A DNA stretch of 64,000 nt from Micromonospora sp. WMMD1128 (GCF_027497235.1 NZ_CP114902.1:2121501-2185500), one strand, 5' to 3'; positions 8,749-18,226 are shown, counted from the stretch's first letter. Numbers and translations are program-made. Notes: generated by a model from the sequence alone, not told the origin.

Positions 8749-9869
8749 GACCGCTCCCCGCTCGGGCGTACCCCGTCCGGCCACGCCGGTCCGTCGGCGT
8801 GGACCGGGTCGCCGGTCTCCGGCCGCGGCCCGAGCAGTGACCACCGGTCGGTGTCCCGCGCGGAGACGCGGACCGGCAACCGGCCGCGGAACTCCGCCGC
8901 GATCGTCCGCGCCAGCGCCCCCAGCCAGGGCCGGACGGTGGCCCATCCACCCGCGTCGAGCAGCACCGGCGGGCCGGCGGCGGCGGCGAGGTCGCCGGCG
9001 AGGTAGGCGTCCACCCCGCAGGCGGTGGCCGCCTCGACGAACCGCCCGCCCGCCCCCGCGCAGACCGCCACCGTCCGCAGCGGACGGCGGGCGTCGCCGG
9101 CCACCCGGACGGCGCCGCCCCAGCGGCCCGCCAGCTCCCCGGCCGACATCGCCCGGGGCAGCTCACCCACCCGCCCGTGTCCGTGCCCGTCGGGCAGCTC
9201 GGCCAGTTCGAACAGGTAACACGCGGGCTCCTCGTACGGGTGGGCGTCCCGCGCCGCGGCCAGGACCTCGGCCCGGCGGCTCCGCGGCAGCGTCATCTCC
9301 ACCCGGGCCTCCGGGGCGAGGCTCACCTGGCCCACCGTCCCGGCCGCCGGTCGCGCCCCCACGGCCGGCACGAACGTGCCGGTGCCCGCGGTCCACCAGG
9401 CGCACCGGCGGTAGTCACCGATCACCCCGGCCCCGGCCGCGGCAGCCGCGTCGATCAGCCGCTCCACCCCGCTCAGCGGCACGAACACGACGAGCACGTC
9501 CCGCCGGCGGGGGACCGGCACCAGCGGCTCGGTGGGGCCGAGCCCGAGTACGGCGGCGAGCGCGTCGGACACCCCGGGCCGGGCCACCGCCGCGTTGCTG
9601 TGCGCGGTGTAGAGCGCGAGGCCGGCCGCCTCGGCGTGAGCCACCGTGTCCGGCGTGGGCGGGCGGTGCGTCACCAGCAGGTCGGCGCCCTCGGCCCGGG
9701 CCTCGTGGACCGTCGCGGCGACCGCGTCCACCGCCAGCAGCACCCGCCGGAGCGGGCTGTCCGGCCGTCCGGCGAGCAGGCCGACCCGGTCGGCCGGATC
9801 GGCGAGGTCGGTGGGATGACGTCGGTCCAGCAGGTCGACCGCGTCGTGCACGGTGGCCGGGCCGCTCAC
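8742..9869 (-). CDS. NIF3/YbgI-like protein with degenerate metal site
   Basis: The 375-residue product has the layout of the NIF3 family: an N-terminal VLLAVDAVAATVHEA...GADLLVTHRPP block, a middle insert, and a C-terminal AVCAGAGGRFVEAATACGVD...AGDL block. NIF3 proteins normally carry a dinuclear metal site with the motifs THHP and DAGHxxTE. Here these read THRPP and DAGGWATV, so three of the usual ligands appear changed. It overlaps both neighbours by a few bases in an operon with a tetrapyrrole-methylase-like protein and a radical SAM enzyme. The function is unknown; it is probably a repurposed scaffold. Confidence 0.8.
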   Translation of the reverse strand: MSGPATVHDAVDLLDRRHPTDLADPADRVGLLAGRPDSPLRRVLLAVDAVAATVHEARAEGADLLVTHRPPTPDTVAHAEAAGLALYTAHSNAAVARPGVSDALAAVLGLGPTEPLVPVPRRRDVLVVFVPLSGVERLIDAAAAAGAGVIGDYRRCAWWTAGTGTFVPAVGARPAAGTVGQVSLAPEARVEMTLPRSRRAEVLAAARDAHPYEEPACYLFELAELPDGHGHGRVGELPRAMSAGELAGRWGGAVRVAGDARRPLRTVAVCAGAGGRFVEAATACGVDAYLAGDLAAAAGPPVLLDAGGWATVRPWLGALARTIAAEFRGRLPVRVSARDTDRWSLLGPRPETGDPVHADGPAWPDGVRPSGERSC

Positions 9870-11044
9870 CGCAGCGCTTTCGCCAGGTCCCCGGCCGGGT
9901 CGTCGAAGACCAGCACCGTGCTCAGCACGCCCCGGCCCGAGGCGATGACGGCCCGGACGTCCTCCGGCGAGCGGGCGTGTGCCACCCGGATCCGGGCCGA
10001 CGGCGACGCGTAGTCGGCAAGCACCACCACGGTCTTCGTCACCGGCGCCCGGCGGATCGCCTCGACGGCCGAGGCGAGGTCACTGAAGGTCATCTCCACC
10101 AGCACGCAGGCCAGCCCGCCGGCCAGGTAGCAGGACAGCTCGGCGAGGAACTGCCGCTTGCTCTGCCCGTGCCGTCCCGGCAACCCGGACAGGTACGCCA
10201 GCCCCGACTCGAACGGGTACGGGCGCAGATGGGCGGTGACCGCGCCGGCGGCGGCGACCGCGACCGGCACGCCCGGCACCAGCTCCAGCGTCCGATGGGT
10301 CAGGCCCACCCCGTCGAGCACGTCCAGGGTGTCCGGGTTGCCCTCGACGAGCAGCGCCACCTCGTCCACGCCGGCGCGTTGCAACGCGGTGAGCGCCGCG
10401 TCGGCGCCCCGGATGGTCCGGTCGTAGTCGGTGATGTCGTAGGGCACCACGTGCCGGGTCGCGCCGGCGGGCAGTCGCAACCCGGCCGCCGGCAGCGTGG
10501 TGTCGAAGGTCCAGTCGGTGGCCACCACCGCCCGCGCCCGGCTCAGCGCCGCCCGCAGCTCCTCGCCGGTGCCGTACAGCCTCGGGCCGACGCCGAGCGC
10601 GGCGACCCGCTGCGGCGGCAGGCCCGCCTCGGGTCGCCCGGTCTGCCGGCGGCGGATCGCCGCCGCCCGGTCCGCGACGAACCGGCGCGGGGTGAGGAAG
10701 TGCACCTCCTGCGGCGCGTCCGTGCTCGACAGGTGGCTGTCGGTGGCCCGGGCCAGCGCGGCGGCCGGCCCGGCGGCCGGCCCGACCAGCGCCACCGGCC
10801 GCGCCAGGCGCAGCGCGTCGGCGGCGGTGCGATGGCCGGGCGTGAGCCGGTCCGCCCGCAGCGCCACGAAGCCGGCCGAGACCGGGGACACCGGGTACGG
10901 CTGCCCGTGCGCCGTCACGGTGATCCGGTCGCGGACCTCCACCGCGGCCCGGAACACGGTGATCCCGGTGAGGTCCGGCGGCCGTCGCGTCGTCGCCGGC
11001 CGGGACTCGGTGGCCACGGTCCGGCGTGTCGGGGTGTCGGTCAT
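9866..11044 (-). CDS. Tetrapyrrole-methylase-like protein
   Basis: This 392-residue protein is not a confident family member. The middle part reads VAALGVGPRLYGTGEELRAAL, then a central VALLVEGNPDTLDVLD block and VPGVPVAVAAAGAV, which resemble the successive SAM-binding elements of precorrin/diphthine methylases (PF00590). The N-terminal 150 residues match nothing I know. ATG 11044 lies 7 bases after the glycosyltransferase stop and the gene overlaps the NIF3-like gene by 4 bases. It may methylate a corrinoid, possibly for the neighbouring radical SAM enzyme, or a product intermediate. Both are inference. Confidence 0.6.
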   Translation of the reverse strand: MTDTPTRRTVATESRPATTRRPPDLTGITVFRAAVEVRDRITVTAHGQPYPVSPVSAGFVALRADRLTPGHRTAADALRLARPVALVGPAAGPAAALARATDSHLSSTDAPQEVHFLTPRRFVADRAAAIRRRQTGRPEAGLPPQRVAALGVGPRLYGTGEELRAALSRARAVVATDWTFDTTLPAAGLRLPAGATRHVVPYDITDYDRTIRGADAALTALQRAGVDEVALLVEGNPDTLDVLDGVGLTHRTLELVPGVPVAVAAAGAVTAHLRPYPFESGLAYLSGLPGRHGQSKRQFLAELSCYLAGGLACVLVEMTFSDLASAVEAIRRAPVTKTVVVLADYASPSARIRVAHARSPEDVRAVIASGRGVLSTVLVFDDPAGDLAKALR

Positions 11045-11051
11045 GGCCGGC

Positions 11052-12164
11052 TCAGGACGCCAGCTCGACCAACCGGGACACCACGGCGGCCGGCGGCGGC
11101 ATGCCCGCCATCTCGTCCCGCACCTCGGCCGCGGCGTCGTGCAGCTTCTCGTCGCCGAGGACCCCGTCGAGCAGGTCGGCGTCGACCTCGTCGGCCGTCG
11201 CCGTGACCCCGACGCCACGCTCGCGGACCGCGTCGGCCTGGATGTAGCTGGGCGCGCCGGAGGGCACGACGAGCTGCGCCACGCCGGCGTCCAGCGCGGC
11301 CAGGATGGAACCGGCGCCGCCGTGGTGCACGATGAGCCGGCAGGTGCCGAGCAGGGCTCGCAGCGGCAGCCAGTCACGCACCACCCGGACGTTGTCCGGC
11401 ACGTCGTCGGCGGGTTCGTCGATCCCGCTGAGCAGGACGACGAACTCGGCGTCGACGCCCGCCGCGGCGGCGTACAGCCCGGACAGCAGTTGCGCCATCT
11501 TCGGCGCCATGATGTTCGTGCCGATGGTGACCGCGACCCGCGGCCGGTCCGTGGGCACGGTCAGGTCGACCGGCAGCACGCCACCGCCGTTGTACGGCAC
11601 GTACCGCATCGGCCAGGCGCCCGGGTGGGCGACCACCATGCTCGGCGGGGCGACGTCGAGCAGGGCCCGCCGCTCCGGCAGGCCGGTCAGGCCGTACGCC
11701 GTGAAGGTCTCCGGGACGAGCTGGTCGAGCCGCTCGTAGAAGTCGCCGGTGCGCAGCAGGCTCGACCCGTGCTCGACGGCGGGCACGCCGAGCGTCGCCG
11801 CGGCCAGCGGGCCGCCGCCCTGGAGCTGGGAGTGCACCACGAGATCGGGGCGCCAGCGACCGGCCACCTCGATCATGCGGTCGACGTACTGCCGGGTCGC
11901 CTCGATCAGCAGCACCATGCCGTCGTCGATGCGGGTGGCCCGCTGGGCCACGATGTCCGGGCGGGTGGCGTTGATCTGGGCCAGCGAGGGGCAGCGCCCG
12001 TCCGGGTCGAAGTCGACCACGTCCAGCCCGGACGACGCGACCGACAGCGCCGGGCCGGTGGTGGCGACCGCCACGTCGTGGCCGGCGGCCCGCAGCGCCC
12101 AGGCCAGCGGCACCATCGGGTAGAGGTGGCTGGCCAGGGGGGTGGACAGGAACAGCACGCGCAC
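11052..12164 (-). CDS. Glycosyltransferase, GT1 / macrolide-enediyne type
   Basis: The 370-residue protein begins MRVLFLSTPLASHLYPMVPLAWALRAAGHDV, the acceptor-domain opening of the GT1 antibiotic glycosyltransferases, and has the nucleotide-sugar site VVRDWLPLRALLGTC followed by HHGGAGSILAALDAGVAQLVVP, the family signature. It should transfer an activated sugar to the aglycone, as the CalG enzymes do for calicheamicin. Length and layout are complete. It follows the P450 gene (10 bases after its stop) and starts at GTG 12164 behind GGAGA. No deoxysugar pathway besides the nucleotidyltransferase is in the window. Confidence 0.93.
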   Translation of the reverse strand: MRVLFLSTPLASHLYPMVPLAWALRAAGHDVAVATTGPALSVASSGLDVVDFDPDGRCPSLAQINATRPDIVAQRATRIDDGMVLLIEATRQYVDRMIEVAGRWRPDLVVHSQLQGGGPLAAATLGVPAVEHGSSLLRTGDFYERLDQLVPETFTAYGLTGLPERRALLDVAPPSMVVAHPGAWPMRYVPYNGGGVLPVDLTVPTDRPRVAVTIGTNIMAPKMAQLLSGLYAAAAGVDAEFVVLLSGIDEPADDVPDNVRVVRDWLPLRALLGTCRLIVHHGGAGSILAALDAGVAQLVVPSGAPSYIQADAVRERGVGVTATADEVDADLLDGVLGDEKLHDAAAEVRDEMAGMPPPAAVVSRLVELAS

Positions 12165-12174
12165 GGCGGTCTCC

Positions 12175-13413
12175 TCACCGGGTCAGAGTGACGGGCAGGT
12201 ACTGGAATCCGCGCAGGTTGTGCCCGGGGCGTCGGCGGGCGGTGCCGGCCGCGGCGACGGTCGTGCCGGTGGCGCCCAGGACGCGCAGCACCTCGCCGAG
12301 CACGAGACGGCCGAGGTGGGCGCCGAGGCAGTAGTGCACCCCGCCGCCGAAGGAGAGCGAGGGTCCTTCGTCGCGGGCGAGGTCGAGCCGGTCGGGGTCG
12401 GTGTAGTGGGACGGGTCCCGGTTGGCCGCGCCCTGCACACCGATGACGATCTGGCCGGGCGTGAGGTCGACGCCGGCGATCGTGCACGGCTCCAGGGCGG
12501 TCCGCGGGTTGAGGTTGAGGGGCGGGTCCCAGCGGGCCAGTTCCTCCACCGCGCGGGGCAGCAGCGCGGGCGGCAGGTCGCGCAGCGCGTCGAGCTGCCC
12601 AGGGTTGGTCAGCAGCGCGTACATGGCGTTGCTGAGCAGGTTGACCAGGGTGTCGCTGCCGGCGTTGAGCAGGTTGGCCGAGGCGGCCACCACCTCGATC
12701 CGCTCCAGCGAGCCGTCGTCGAGCGCGCCCGCGAGGCGGCTCACCACGTCCGGGCCCGGTTCGCGGCGCCGGTCGTCGACCAGGTCGCCGAAGTAGTCGG
12801 CCATGTCGATCACCGCCTCGGCGGCGGCCGGCAGGTCGGTGCTGGCGGTCATCGGGTCGAAGACCTTCATCGACTCGGGCGACAGCCGGGCCAGCTCGGG
12901 CCGGTCGGGCTCGGGCACGCCGAGCATGTCCCCGACCACGCCGGTGCCCAACGGCGAGGCGAACGCCCGGACCCAGTCCACCTCGGACCCGCCGGTCAGC
13001 TCGTCGAGGAGCCGTTCGATCCGGGTGACGATCCGGGCCCGCAGCTCCTCCACGTGGCGGGGGGTGAACGCGGCGGCGACCGGGCGGCGCATCCGGGTGT
13101 GCAGCGGCGGGTTGGCGAAGACCATGGTGCGCTTCCAGAGCGCCATCACCGGCTCGACCAGCTGCGGTGGCAGGTCGGTGAGGTGCTGCACCGACTCGTC
13201 GCCGCGGCCCAGGGCGCGGTGCCGCAGGGCGAGGTCCACGTCGTCGTAACGGGTGAGCACGACCATCCCGGTGGTGGTCGTGAAGACCGGCGCGTGTTCG
13301 TGCAGCCAGTGGTACTGCGCGATGGGCTCGTCGTCCGCGGGACTGTCGAGGAAGCCGAGGAAGACCTGCTCGGCGGCGACGTTCCCAGTGATGGCGTCGG
13401 GGCGGATGCTCAC
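12175..13413 (-). CDS. Cytochrome P450
   Basis: The 412-residue product is a complete bacterial class I P450: I-helix AGSDT at 251-255, ExxR at Glu291-Arg294, and the heme loop FGGGVHYCLGAHLG with the axial Cys at 362. It probably oxidises the enediyne core or a peripheral group; the ferredoxin and reductase are not encoded here. GTG at 13413 is chosen over upstream in-frame starts because AGGAG precedes it and the residues upstream do not look like P450 sequence. The shared element at 13454-13471 lies 41 bases upstream. Confidence 0.95.
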   Translation of the reverse strand: MSIRPDAITGNVAAEQVFLGFLDSPADDEPIAQYHWLHEHAPVFTTTTGMVVLTRYDDVDLALRHRALGRGDESVQHLTDLPPQLVEPVMALWKRTMVFANPPLHTRMRRPVAAAFTPRHVEELRARIVTRIERLLDELTGGSEVDWVRAFASPLGTGVVGDMLGVPEPDRPELARLSPESMKVFDPMTASTDLPAAAEAVIDMADYFGDLVDDRRREPGPDVVSRLAGALDDGSLERIEVVAASANLLNAGSDTLVNLLSNAMYALLTNPGQLDALRDLPPALLPRAVEELARWDPPLNLNPRTALEPCTIAGVDLTPGQIVIGVQGAANRDPSHYTDPDRLDLARDEGPSLSFGGGVHYCLGAHLGRLVLGEVLRVLGATGTTVAAAGTARRRPGHNLRGFQYLPVTLTR

Positions 13414-13453
13414 GGCGCAACTCCTGCCTGTCGAGAGCCGTTCGAGGAGCCTA

Positions 13454-13471
13454 ACTATCGAAACATATAGT
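13454..13471 (-). promoter_or_regulatory. Shared cluster element before the P450 gene
   Basis: The plus strand reads ACTATCGAAACATATAGT, an inverted repeat of ACTAT and ATAGT with an 8-base spacer, so ACT-N10-ATAGT can be read on both strands. Toward the P450 gene a -10-like GATAGT ends 41 bases before the start. A TTGACA lies just before it, but 11 bases from GATAGT, too close to be the matching -35. Confidence 0.6.
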
Positions 13472-13472
13472 G

Positions 13473-14252
13473 TCAACGAGGTCCGGTCGGGACCGTCGGC
13501 TGTCGGGGCGCGTACCGCCGGTCGGCCTCCCGGTAGTCCGCCAGGCTCCCGCCGACGTCGCACCACCAGCCGGTCACCTCGGTGCAGCGCAGCCGGCCGC
13601 GGCGGGCGTACCGGCGGTTGAGCTCCCAGATCTCGGTCTCGCCGCGCGCCGACGGGCGCAGCGCGCGGATCTCGTCGAAGACGTCCCGTCGGTAGAGGTA
13701 GACCCCGAGTTCCATCAGCCCGGGCCGGTGCCGGTGCGGGTCCTTGTCGCCCAGGTCGAGCACCCGGCCCTCGGCCACGCGCAGCGGTGTGTGGCCGGCG
13801 GTGTCCGGCACCCGGGTGGCGAGCAGCCGGGCGCCGTCGGGCTGGTCGAGGAAGTCGGCGACGGCCCCGGTCAGGTCCGCCTCCAGCAGCAGGTCACCGC
13901 AGATCACCACGATCGGCCGGTCGCCGACGTGCGGCTCGACCTGGGCGATCGCCGAGGGCATGCCCAGGCCGGTCGGCGGCTGCCAGACGTACGCGAGGCT
14001 GCGCAGACCCAGGTCGCGACCGTCGCGCAGCGTGCCCAGGAACGCGTCGGCGTGCCGGTCGTCGATCACCGCCAGCACGTCGCGTACGCCGGCGGCGGTC
14101 AACTGGTCGATCACCCGCGCGGCCAACGGCCGCCCGCCGACGGGCAGCAACTGCTTGCTCGTCCGGTCGGTGAGCGGGGCGAGTCGGGTGCCGCGACCGC
14201 CGGCGAGGAGCACGCCGACCGGGGTCGGATCGGGGCGTGGAGGAGTGGGCAC
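13473..14252 (-). CDS. Sugar-1-phosphate nucleotidyltransferase (RmlA-like)
   Basis: The 259-residue protein has the nucleotidyltransferase signature VLLAGGRGTRLAPLTDRTSKQLLPV near its N-terminus (residues about 12-36) and the CGDLLLEADL block that carries the metal-binding Asp. It should make an NDP-sugar from sugar 1-phosphate, feeding the glycosyltransferase two genes downstream. GTG 14252 is supported by AAAGGGG upstream; longer forms add a low-complexity N-terminus. At 259 residues it is a little shorter than RmlA (about 290). It is likely the first gene of the minus-strand operon running to 6820, although the shared element at 13454 may start a second transcript. Confidence 0.88.
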   Translation of the reverse strand: MPTPPRPDPTPVGVLLAGGRGTRLAPLTDRTSKQLLPVGGRPLAARVIDQLTAAGVRDVLAVIDDRHADAFLGTLRDGRDLGLRSLAYVWQPPTGLGMPSAIAQVEPHVGDRPIVVICGDLLLEADLTGAVADFLDQPDGARLLATRVPDTAGHTPLRVAEGRVLDLGDKDPHRHRPGLMELGVYLYRRDVFDEIRALRPSARGETEIWELNRRYARRGRLRCTEVTGWWCDVGGSLADYREADRRYAPRQPTVPTGPR

Positions 14253-14454
14253 GGGGCTTCCCCTTTCCGCGGCCGGACCCGAAGCGGTCCTGAGTAGACG
14301 CTTGAAGAACAACTAGCACAGGGTGGCTCCACGTGACTAGAGTGAAGCTGTCCGTCGCGGCCAGGCCGCGGTCGCGCCGCCGGTCCACGTCCGGCGCCCG
14401 ACGACCCTTTCTGCGGCCCGGTGGCCGCGTCCACGCCGACGAGCAGGGGAGACC

Positions 14455-15339
14455 ATGACCATGCCGGTGCCCGACCGGGCGAGCGTCATCGAGCAGCAAC
14501 GGCAGACCTGGGATTCGGTGAGCGAGGGCTGGCAGGCCTGGCGGGAGAGCTTCGAGCGCGGCGGCGCGCCGGTGACCCGCGGGCTGTTGGACGCGGCCGA
14601 CCTGCGACCCGGCGACCGGGTCCTCGACGTGGGCAGTGGCTGCGGCGAGCCGGCCCTGTCCGCCGCGCGGATCGTCGGCCGGGACGGACAGGTGCTCGGC
14701 CTCGACATCTCCCCGGCGATGATCGAGATTGCCCGTCGCCGTGCCGTCGAGCTGCCGCAGGCCCGCTTCGAGGTCGGTGACCTCGCCGACCTCGACCTGC
14801 CGGAGCACTCGTTCGACGCGGTGCTCAGCCGCTGGGCGCTGATGTTCCTGCCGGACCGGGCCGCCGCGCTGCGCGCGCTGCGCCGTCTCCTGACGCCCGG
14901 CGGGCGGCTGGCCGCCGCCGTCTGGGGTCCCGCCGACGAGGCACCGGCCGTGGGCCTGGCGTTCCGCGCCATCGTGCCCGTCGTCCAGGGCTCCACGCCA
15001 CCGCCACCGCCACCGCCGGACGCGCCGGGCCCGTACGCGATGTCCGATCCGGAGCGTTGCCACGCGGAGCTGACCGAGGCCGGCTTCGTCGACGTGCGCG
15101 TCGAGCGGTTCCGGGCCCCGTTCTGGCTCGAGTCGCCGGAGACGTTCGTCGCCTACACCAAGGCGATGCTGCCCGCTCCGGTCCTGGCGATGCTGCGCGA
15201 CCGGCTCGGCTCGGCCGACGACCCGCGACTCTGGGCCGAGGTGGCCCGGCTGGCCGGGGAGCACGTGGCGGCCGACGGCACCGTCCAGCTTCCCTCCACC
15301 GTGTTGCTGCTCAGCGCGGTGGCCGACAAGTCGTCCTGA
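14455..15339 (+). CDS. SAM-dependent methyltransferase (UbiE-like)
   Basis: This 294-residue enzyme has motif I VLDVGSGCGEPALSAARIVG around residue 59 and LGLDISPAMIEIARRRA after it, and a C-terminal lid typical of methyltransferases acting on small lipophilic substrates. The ATG at 14455 is preceded by GGGGAGA. It is followed after 83 bases by a paralogue. A poly-Pro run near residue 180 (PPPPPPP) is unusual. The substrate is unknown; O-, N- or S-methylation in product tailoring is likely. Confidence 0.86.
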   Translation: MTMPVPDRASVIEQQRQTWDSVSEGWQAWRESFERGGAPVTRGLLDAADLRPGDRVLDVGSGCGEPALSAARIVGRDGQVLGLDISPAMIEIARRRAVELPQARFEVGDLADLDLPEHSFDAVLSRWALMFLPDRAAALRALRRLLTPGGRLAAAVWGPADEAPAVGLAFRAIVPVVQGSTPPPPPPPDAPGPYAMSDPERCHAELTEAGFVDVRVERFRAPFWLESPETFVAYTKAMLPAPVLAMLRDRLGSADDPRLWAEVARLAGEHVAADGTVQLPSTVLLLSAVADKSS

Positions 15340-15422
15340 CCGTCCGGCCGGCGCCGCCGTGCCCGGCCCGGTCCCGCCGCCCCGGTGGCCGCCCGGCCGC
15401 CCCACCCCTTCCGGAGGTCGAG

Positions 15423-16280
15423 ATGAACTCGCAGGCTGTCCGAGCGCAACAGATCACCGAGTGGACGCTGTGCGCCGGGGCGTGGCGGGACCACCGTGCC
15501 AACTTCGTCGAACCGGGTCGCCCGATCACCGAGGCCATGGTGCGCCTGGCCGACCTGCGGCCGGGCGAGCGCGTGCTCGACCTGGCGTGCGGGGTCGGCA
15601 ACCCGGCGCTCGACGTCGCCGCGCGGGTCGGGGCGGGTGGGCACGTGCTCGGCCTCGACCTGGTCGAGGCCATGGTGGACGGCGCCCGGTCGGTGGCGGC
15701 CGGGCTGGACGTCGGCAACGTGGAGTTCCGCGTGATCCCGGACGAGACAACCCTCGGGGTGCCGGACGGGAGCTTCGACGCCGCCACCTGCCGGGCCGGC
15801 CTGCAGTACATGCCGGACCGGGCGGGCGCGATGGAGGCGGTGCGGCGGGCGTTGCGTCCCGGTGGGCGGTTCGTGGCCATGACCCTCGGCGCCGCCGAAC
15901 GCTGCATGCCTTTCCAGCTCACCAACGGCATCGTCAGCCGGCACGTGCCGCTGCCCGAGAAGGCGCCGGACGACGACTCCGGCCCGGTCGGCCTCTCCTC
16001 GCTGAAGGAGCTGGTCCACCTGTTCACCGAGGCGGGTTTCGTGGACCTGCGGACCGAGGTCTTCGAGTCGCCGATCTTCGAGGCGGCGGACCCGGCCTCG
16101 GCCTGGGAGTTCTTCGCCCGGACGGCGGGCCCGTTCATCCCGCTGCTCGAATCGCTGCCGCCCGAGACCCGGCGGGCGATCCACGAGGACGCGGTACGCA
16201 CCTTCGGCGCCGCCTTCCCGGACGGGCCGGTCCGCCCGACCGGTGAGGTCCTGGTGGTCTGCGGACGGCGGCCGGATTGA
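15423..16280 (+). CDS. SAM-dependent methyltransferase, paralogue of the preceding gene
   Basis: The 285-residue protein shares its neighbour's plan: WRDHRANFVEPGRPITEAMV, motif I VLDLACGVGNPALDVAARVG, LGLDLVEAMVDGAR, and a C-terminal SP-x-FEAADP region. The ATG at 15423 has GGAGG at a good distance. The tandem arrangement suggests duplication and divergence to two methylation sites, or a heteromeric pair. Confidence 0.86.
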   Translation: MNSQAVRAQQITEWTLCAGAWRDHRANFVEPGRPITEAMVRLADLRPGERVLDLACGVGNPALDVAARVGAGGHVLGLDLVEAMVDGARSVAAGLDVGNVEFRVIPDETTLGVPDGSFDAATCRAGLQYMPDRAGAMEAVRRALRPGGRFVAMTLGAAERCMPFQLTNGIVSRHVPLPEKAPDDDSGPVGLSSLKELVHLFTEAGFVDLRTEVFESPIFEAADPASAWEFFARTAGPFIPLLESLPPETRRAIHEDAVRTFGAAFPDGPVRPTGEVLVVCGRRPD

Positions 16281-16411
16281 GCGCCCACCTTCCGCTGAGC
16301 GACGCATCAGTTTAATATCGGGTAGCGATTTGGGTTCGTCCATGCCTCCGCGGCAGCGGCGACCGCCACCGGCGCGGCGCCGACGCTGCCCTCCGACGAG
16401 CGGGAGAAGCC

Positions 16412-18226
16412 GTGCTCACAGCAGTCCACAATCGTCGATTCCTTGTCCGGTTGGCGGCGGTCCTGACCATCGCGGCCGTGGTGCTCGCGCTGTCGGACCA
16501 ACCCCGCGTCCAAGCCGCCCCGGTCGACCTGCTCACCTCCAGTGTGGTCGGCACCGACGGGCGCACCTACACGGCGACCAACCATCTGGTCCGCGAGGCC
16601 CGGCCGTCTCGGCACCACACCCCGAAGGAGTGGCTGCTCGCCTGGGCCGGCGACGAGACACCGTCCGGCTCGGCCGCGTCCGCCACGTCGACAGGCGCGC
16701 ACCACGCGGCCGTCGGCACCACCGGCGACCCCGACTTCCTGGCCGTCATCGACGTCACCAAGGGCTCGCCCGACTACGGCAAGGTGGTCAACACCGTCAC
16801 CATGTCGCCGGTGACCGGCAACGAGCCGCACCACCTCCAGTACATCTGGCACAAGGGTCAGCGGCTCTTCGCGCACGGCATCTTCAGTGACATCACCTAC
16901 GTGCTCGACGCCAGCAGGCTTCCGCAGATCAAGCTCGTCGGCATCAACCTGTCCGCCGACACCCCCTGCGGCTCCCTGCCCGACGCCTCCTGGGTGCTCG
17001 ACGACGGCACCGCGTACGTCAGCTACATGGGCGGTCCGGACGTCGCCGGGCCCTGCCGATATCCCAACGGGGAGGTCCGCAACGGCAACGGTTTCGGCGG
17101 GACGCCGGGCGAGGTGGTCCGGATCGGGCCGGACGGGCGCACCCTGGCCGAGATCCCGGCGGACCGGCCGGAGGGGGACAGCACCGGCACCTGCGGAAGC
17201 AAACCGCAGGTGACCCCGGCGACCTGCGCCAACCCGCACGGCATCCAGGTCCGGGAGGACCTCGACCTGATGGTGGTGAGCGACTTCGCCGAGGCGCGCA
17301 ACTACCTCGACCCGACGAGCGAGGTGGTCGATCCCTACCTGCTCCGGGACACGATCCGGACCTTCGACATCAAGAACCGCAACGCGCCCCGACTGCGCTC
17401 CGTCTCACACCTGCCGGAGGGGCCTCGCGTCGACCAGCTCCCGGCCTTCTCCGAGCCCCGGATGGTGATGGAGAACGCCGTCACCCACAAGCGCCGGCAC
17501 AAGGGTGTCTTCGCCTCCACCATGGCCGGTGGCGCGATCTTCTACACGCCGGACATCACCGTCAAGAACCCGCAGTGGCGGGAGATCTTCGACGACACCA
17601 CCGCGTACCGTGCCTTCGACACCACCGGGCTGCTCACCGGCTCGAACTCCGGCGGGAGCTGGCTGCAGGTGAGTCTCGACGACCGGTTCCTGTTCCACGC
17701 CGTGATGGGCTCCGACCCGCGCCAGCCACGGGACGTCAACAGCGGGATGCTCTACGTCCTGGACATTCAGAAGCTGCTGGCGGCCGGTCGCGACGTCCGC
17801 TGCAAGATCGACACGGTGGCCGAGGTGAGCACCGGCGGCGTCGAGCCGGACTGCCCGGCGTTGATGGGCGTCGTGCCGCTGCGCGACGCGGTGTCGCCAC
17901 TTGTCGGCGTCGGCCCGCACTGGGGCGCCGTCGACAACTTCGGTCCGACGCCGGGCCGCGGCGGCAAGCTGCGCGAACAGGAGCGGATCGACCGGGTTGC
18001 CACCTCCAACTACTTCGTGGGCCAGTCGGGGATCGACGGCGACCACCGGGTCTGCCTCATCGACATCGCGCGGAACGGCCGGCCGACGCTTGACAGCACG
18101 TTCCGCGACGAATACTCCGACCTGCCCTGCGTCAGCTTCAACCGGGCCCAGTGGCCGCACGGCGCGACCGGAAACGCCCGACCCCACGGGGTCCTGTTCG
18201 TCGTCGCCGATGCCGACCTCCACTGA
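16412..18226 (+). CDS. Exported selenium-binding-protein / methanethiol-oxidase-like protein
   Basis: The 604-residue protein starts at GTG 16412 (GGGAGAAG upstream) with an Arg-containing N-region and a hydrophobic stretch (about residues 12-28) ending near VQAAP, a signal peptide. The mature part resembles SBP56/SELENBP1: DFLAVIDVTKGSPDYGKVV, then a conserved EPHH, YVLDASRLPQIKLVG, CANPHGIQVREDLDLMVVS and SLDDRFLFHAVMG match, in order, blocks of human SELENBP1. That family is a beta-propeller; characterised members are copper-dependent methanethiol oxidases. Assignment is by memory of the family, so moderate. A close paralogue lies at 19624-21450. The next gene overlaps its end by 17 bases. 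Confidence 0.65.
   Translation: MLTAVHNRRFLVRLAAVLTIAAVVLALSDQPRVQAAPVDLLTSSVVGTDGRTYTATNHLVREARPSRHHTPKEWLLAWAGDETPSGSAASATSTGAHHAAVGTTGDPDFLAVIDVTKGSPDYGKVVNTVTMSPVTGNEPHHLQYIWHKGQRLFAHGIFSDITYVLDASRLPQIKLVGINLSADTPCGSLPDASWVLDDGTAYVSYMGGPDVAGPCRYPNGEVRNGNGFGGTPGEVVRIGPDGRTLAEIPADRPEGDSTGTCGSKPQVTPATCANPHGIQVREDLDLMVVSDFAEARNYLDPTSEVVDPYLLRDTIRTFDIKNRNAPRLRSVSHLPEGPRVDQLPAFSEPRMVMENAVTHKRRHKGVFASTMAGGAIFYTPDITVKNPQWREIFDDTTAYRAFDTTGLLTGSNSGGSWLQVSLDDRFLFHAVMGSDPRQPRDVNSGMLYVLDIQKLLAAGRDVRCKIDTVAEVSTGGVEPDCPALMGVVPLRDAVSPLVGVGPHWGAVDNFGPTPGRGGKLREQERIDRVATSNYFVGQSGIDGDHRVCLIDIARNGRPTLDSTFRDEYSDLPCVSFNRAQWPHGATGNARPHGVLFVVADADLH

Noticed and set aside
13472..13480. TTGACA on the minus strand upstream of the P450 gene as a -35 box
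   Set aside because: It is only 11 bases from the -10-like GATAGT, too near for a sigma-70 promoter; the palindrome is the better-supported feature.
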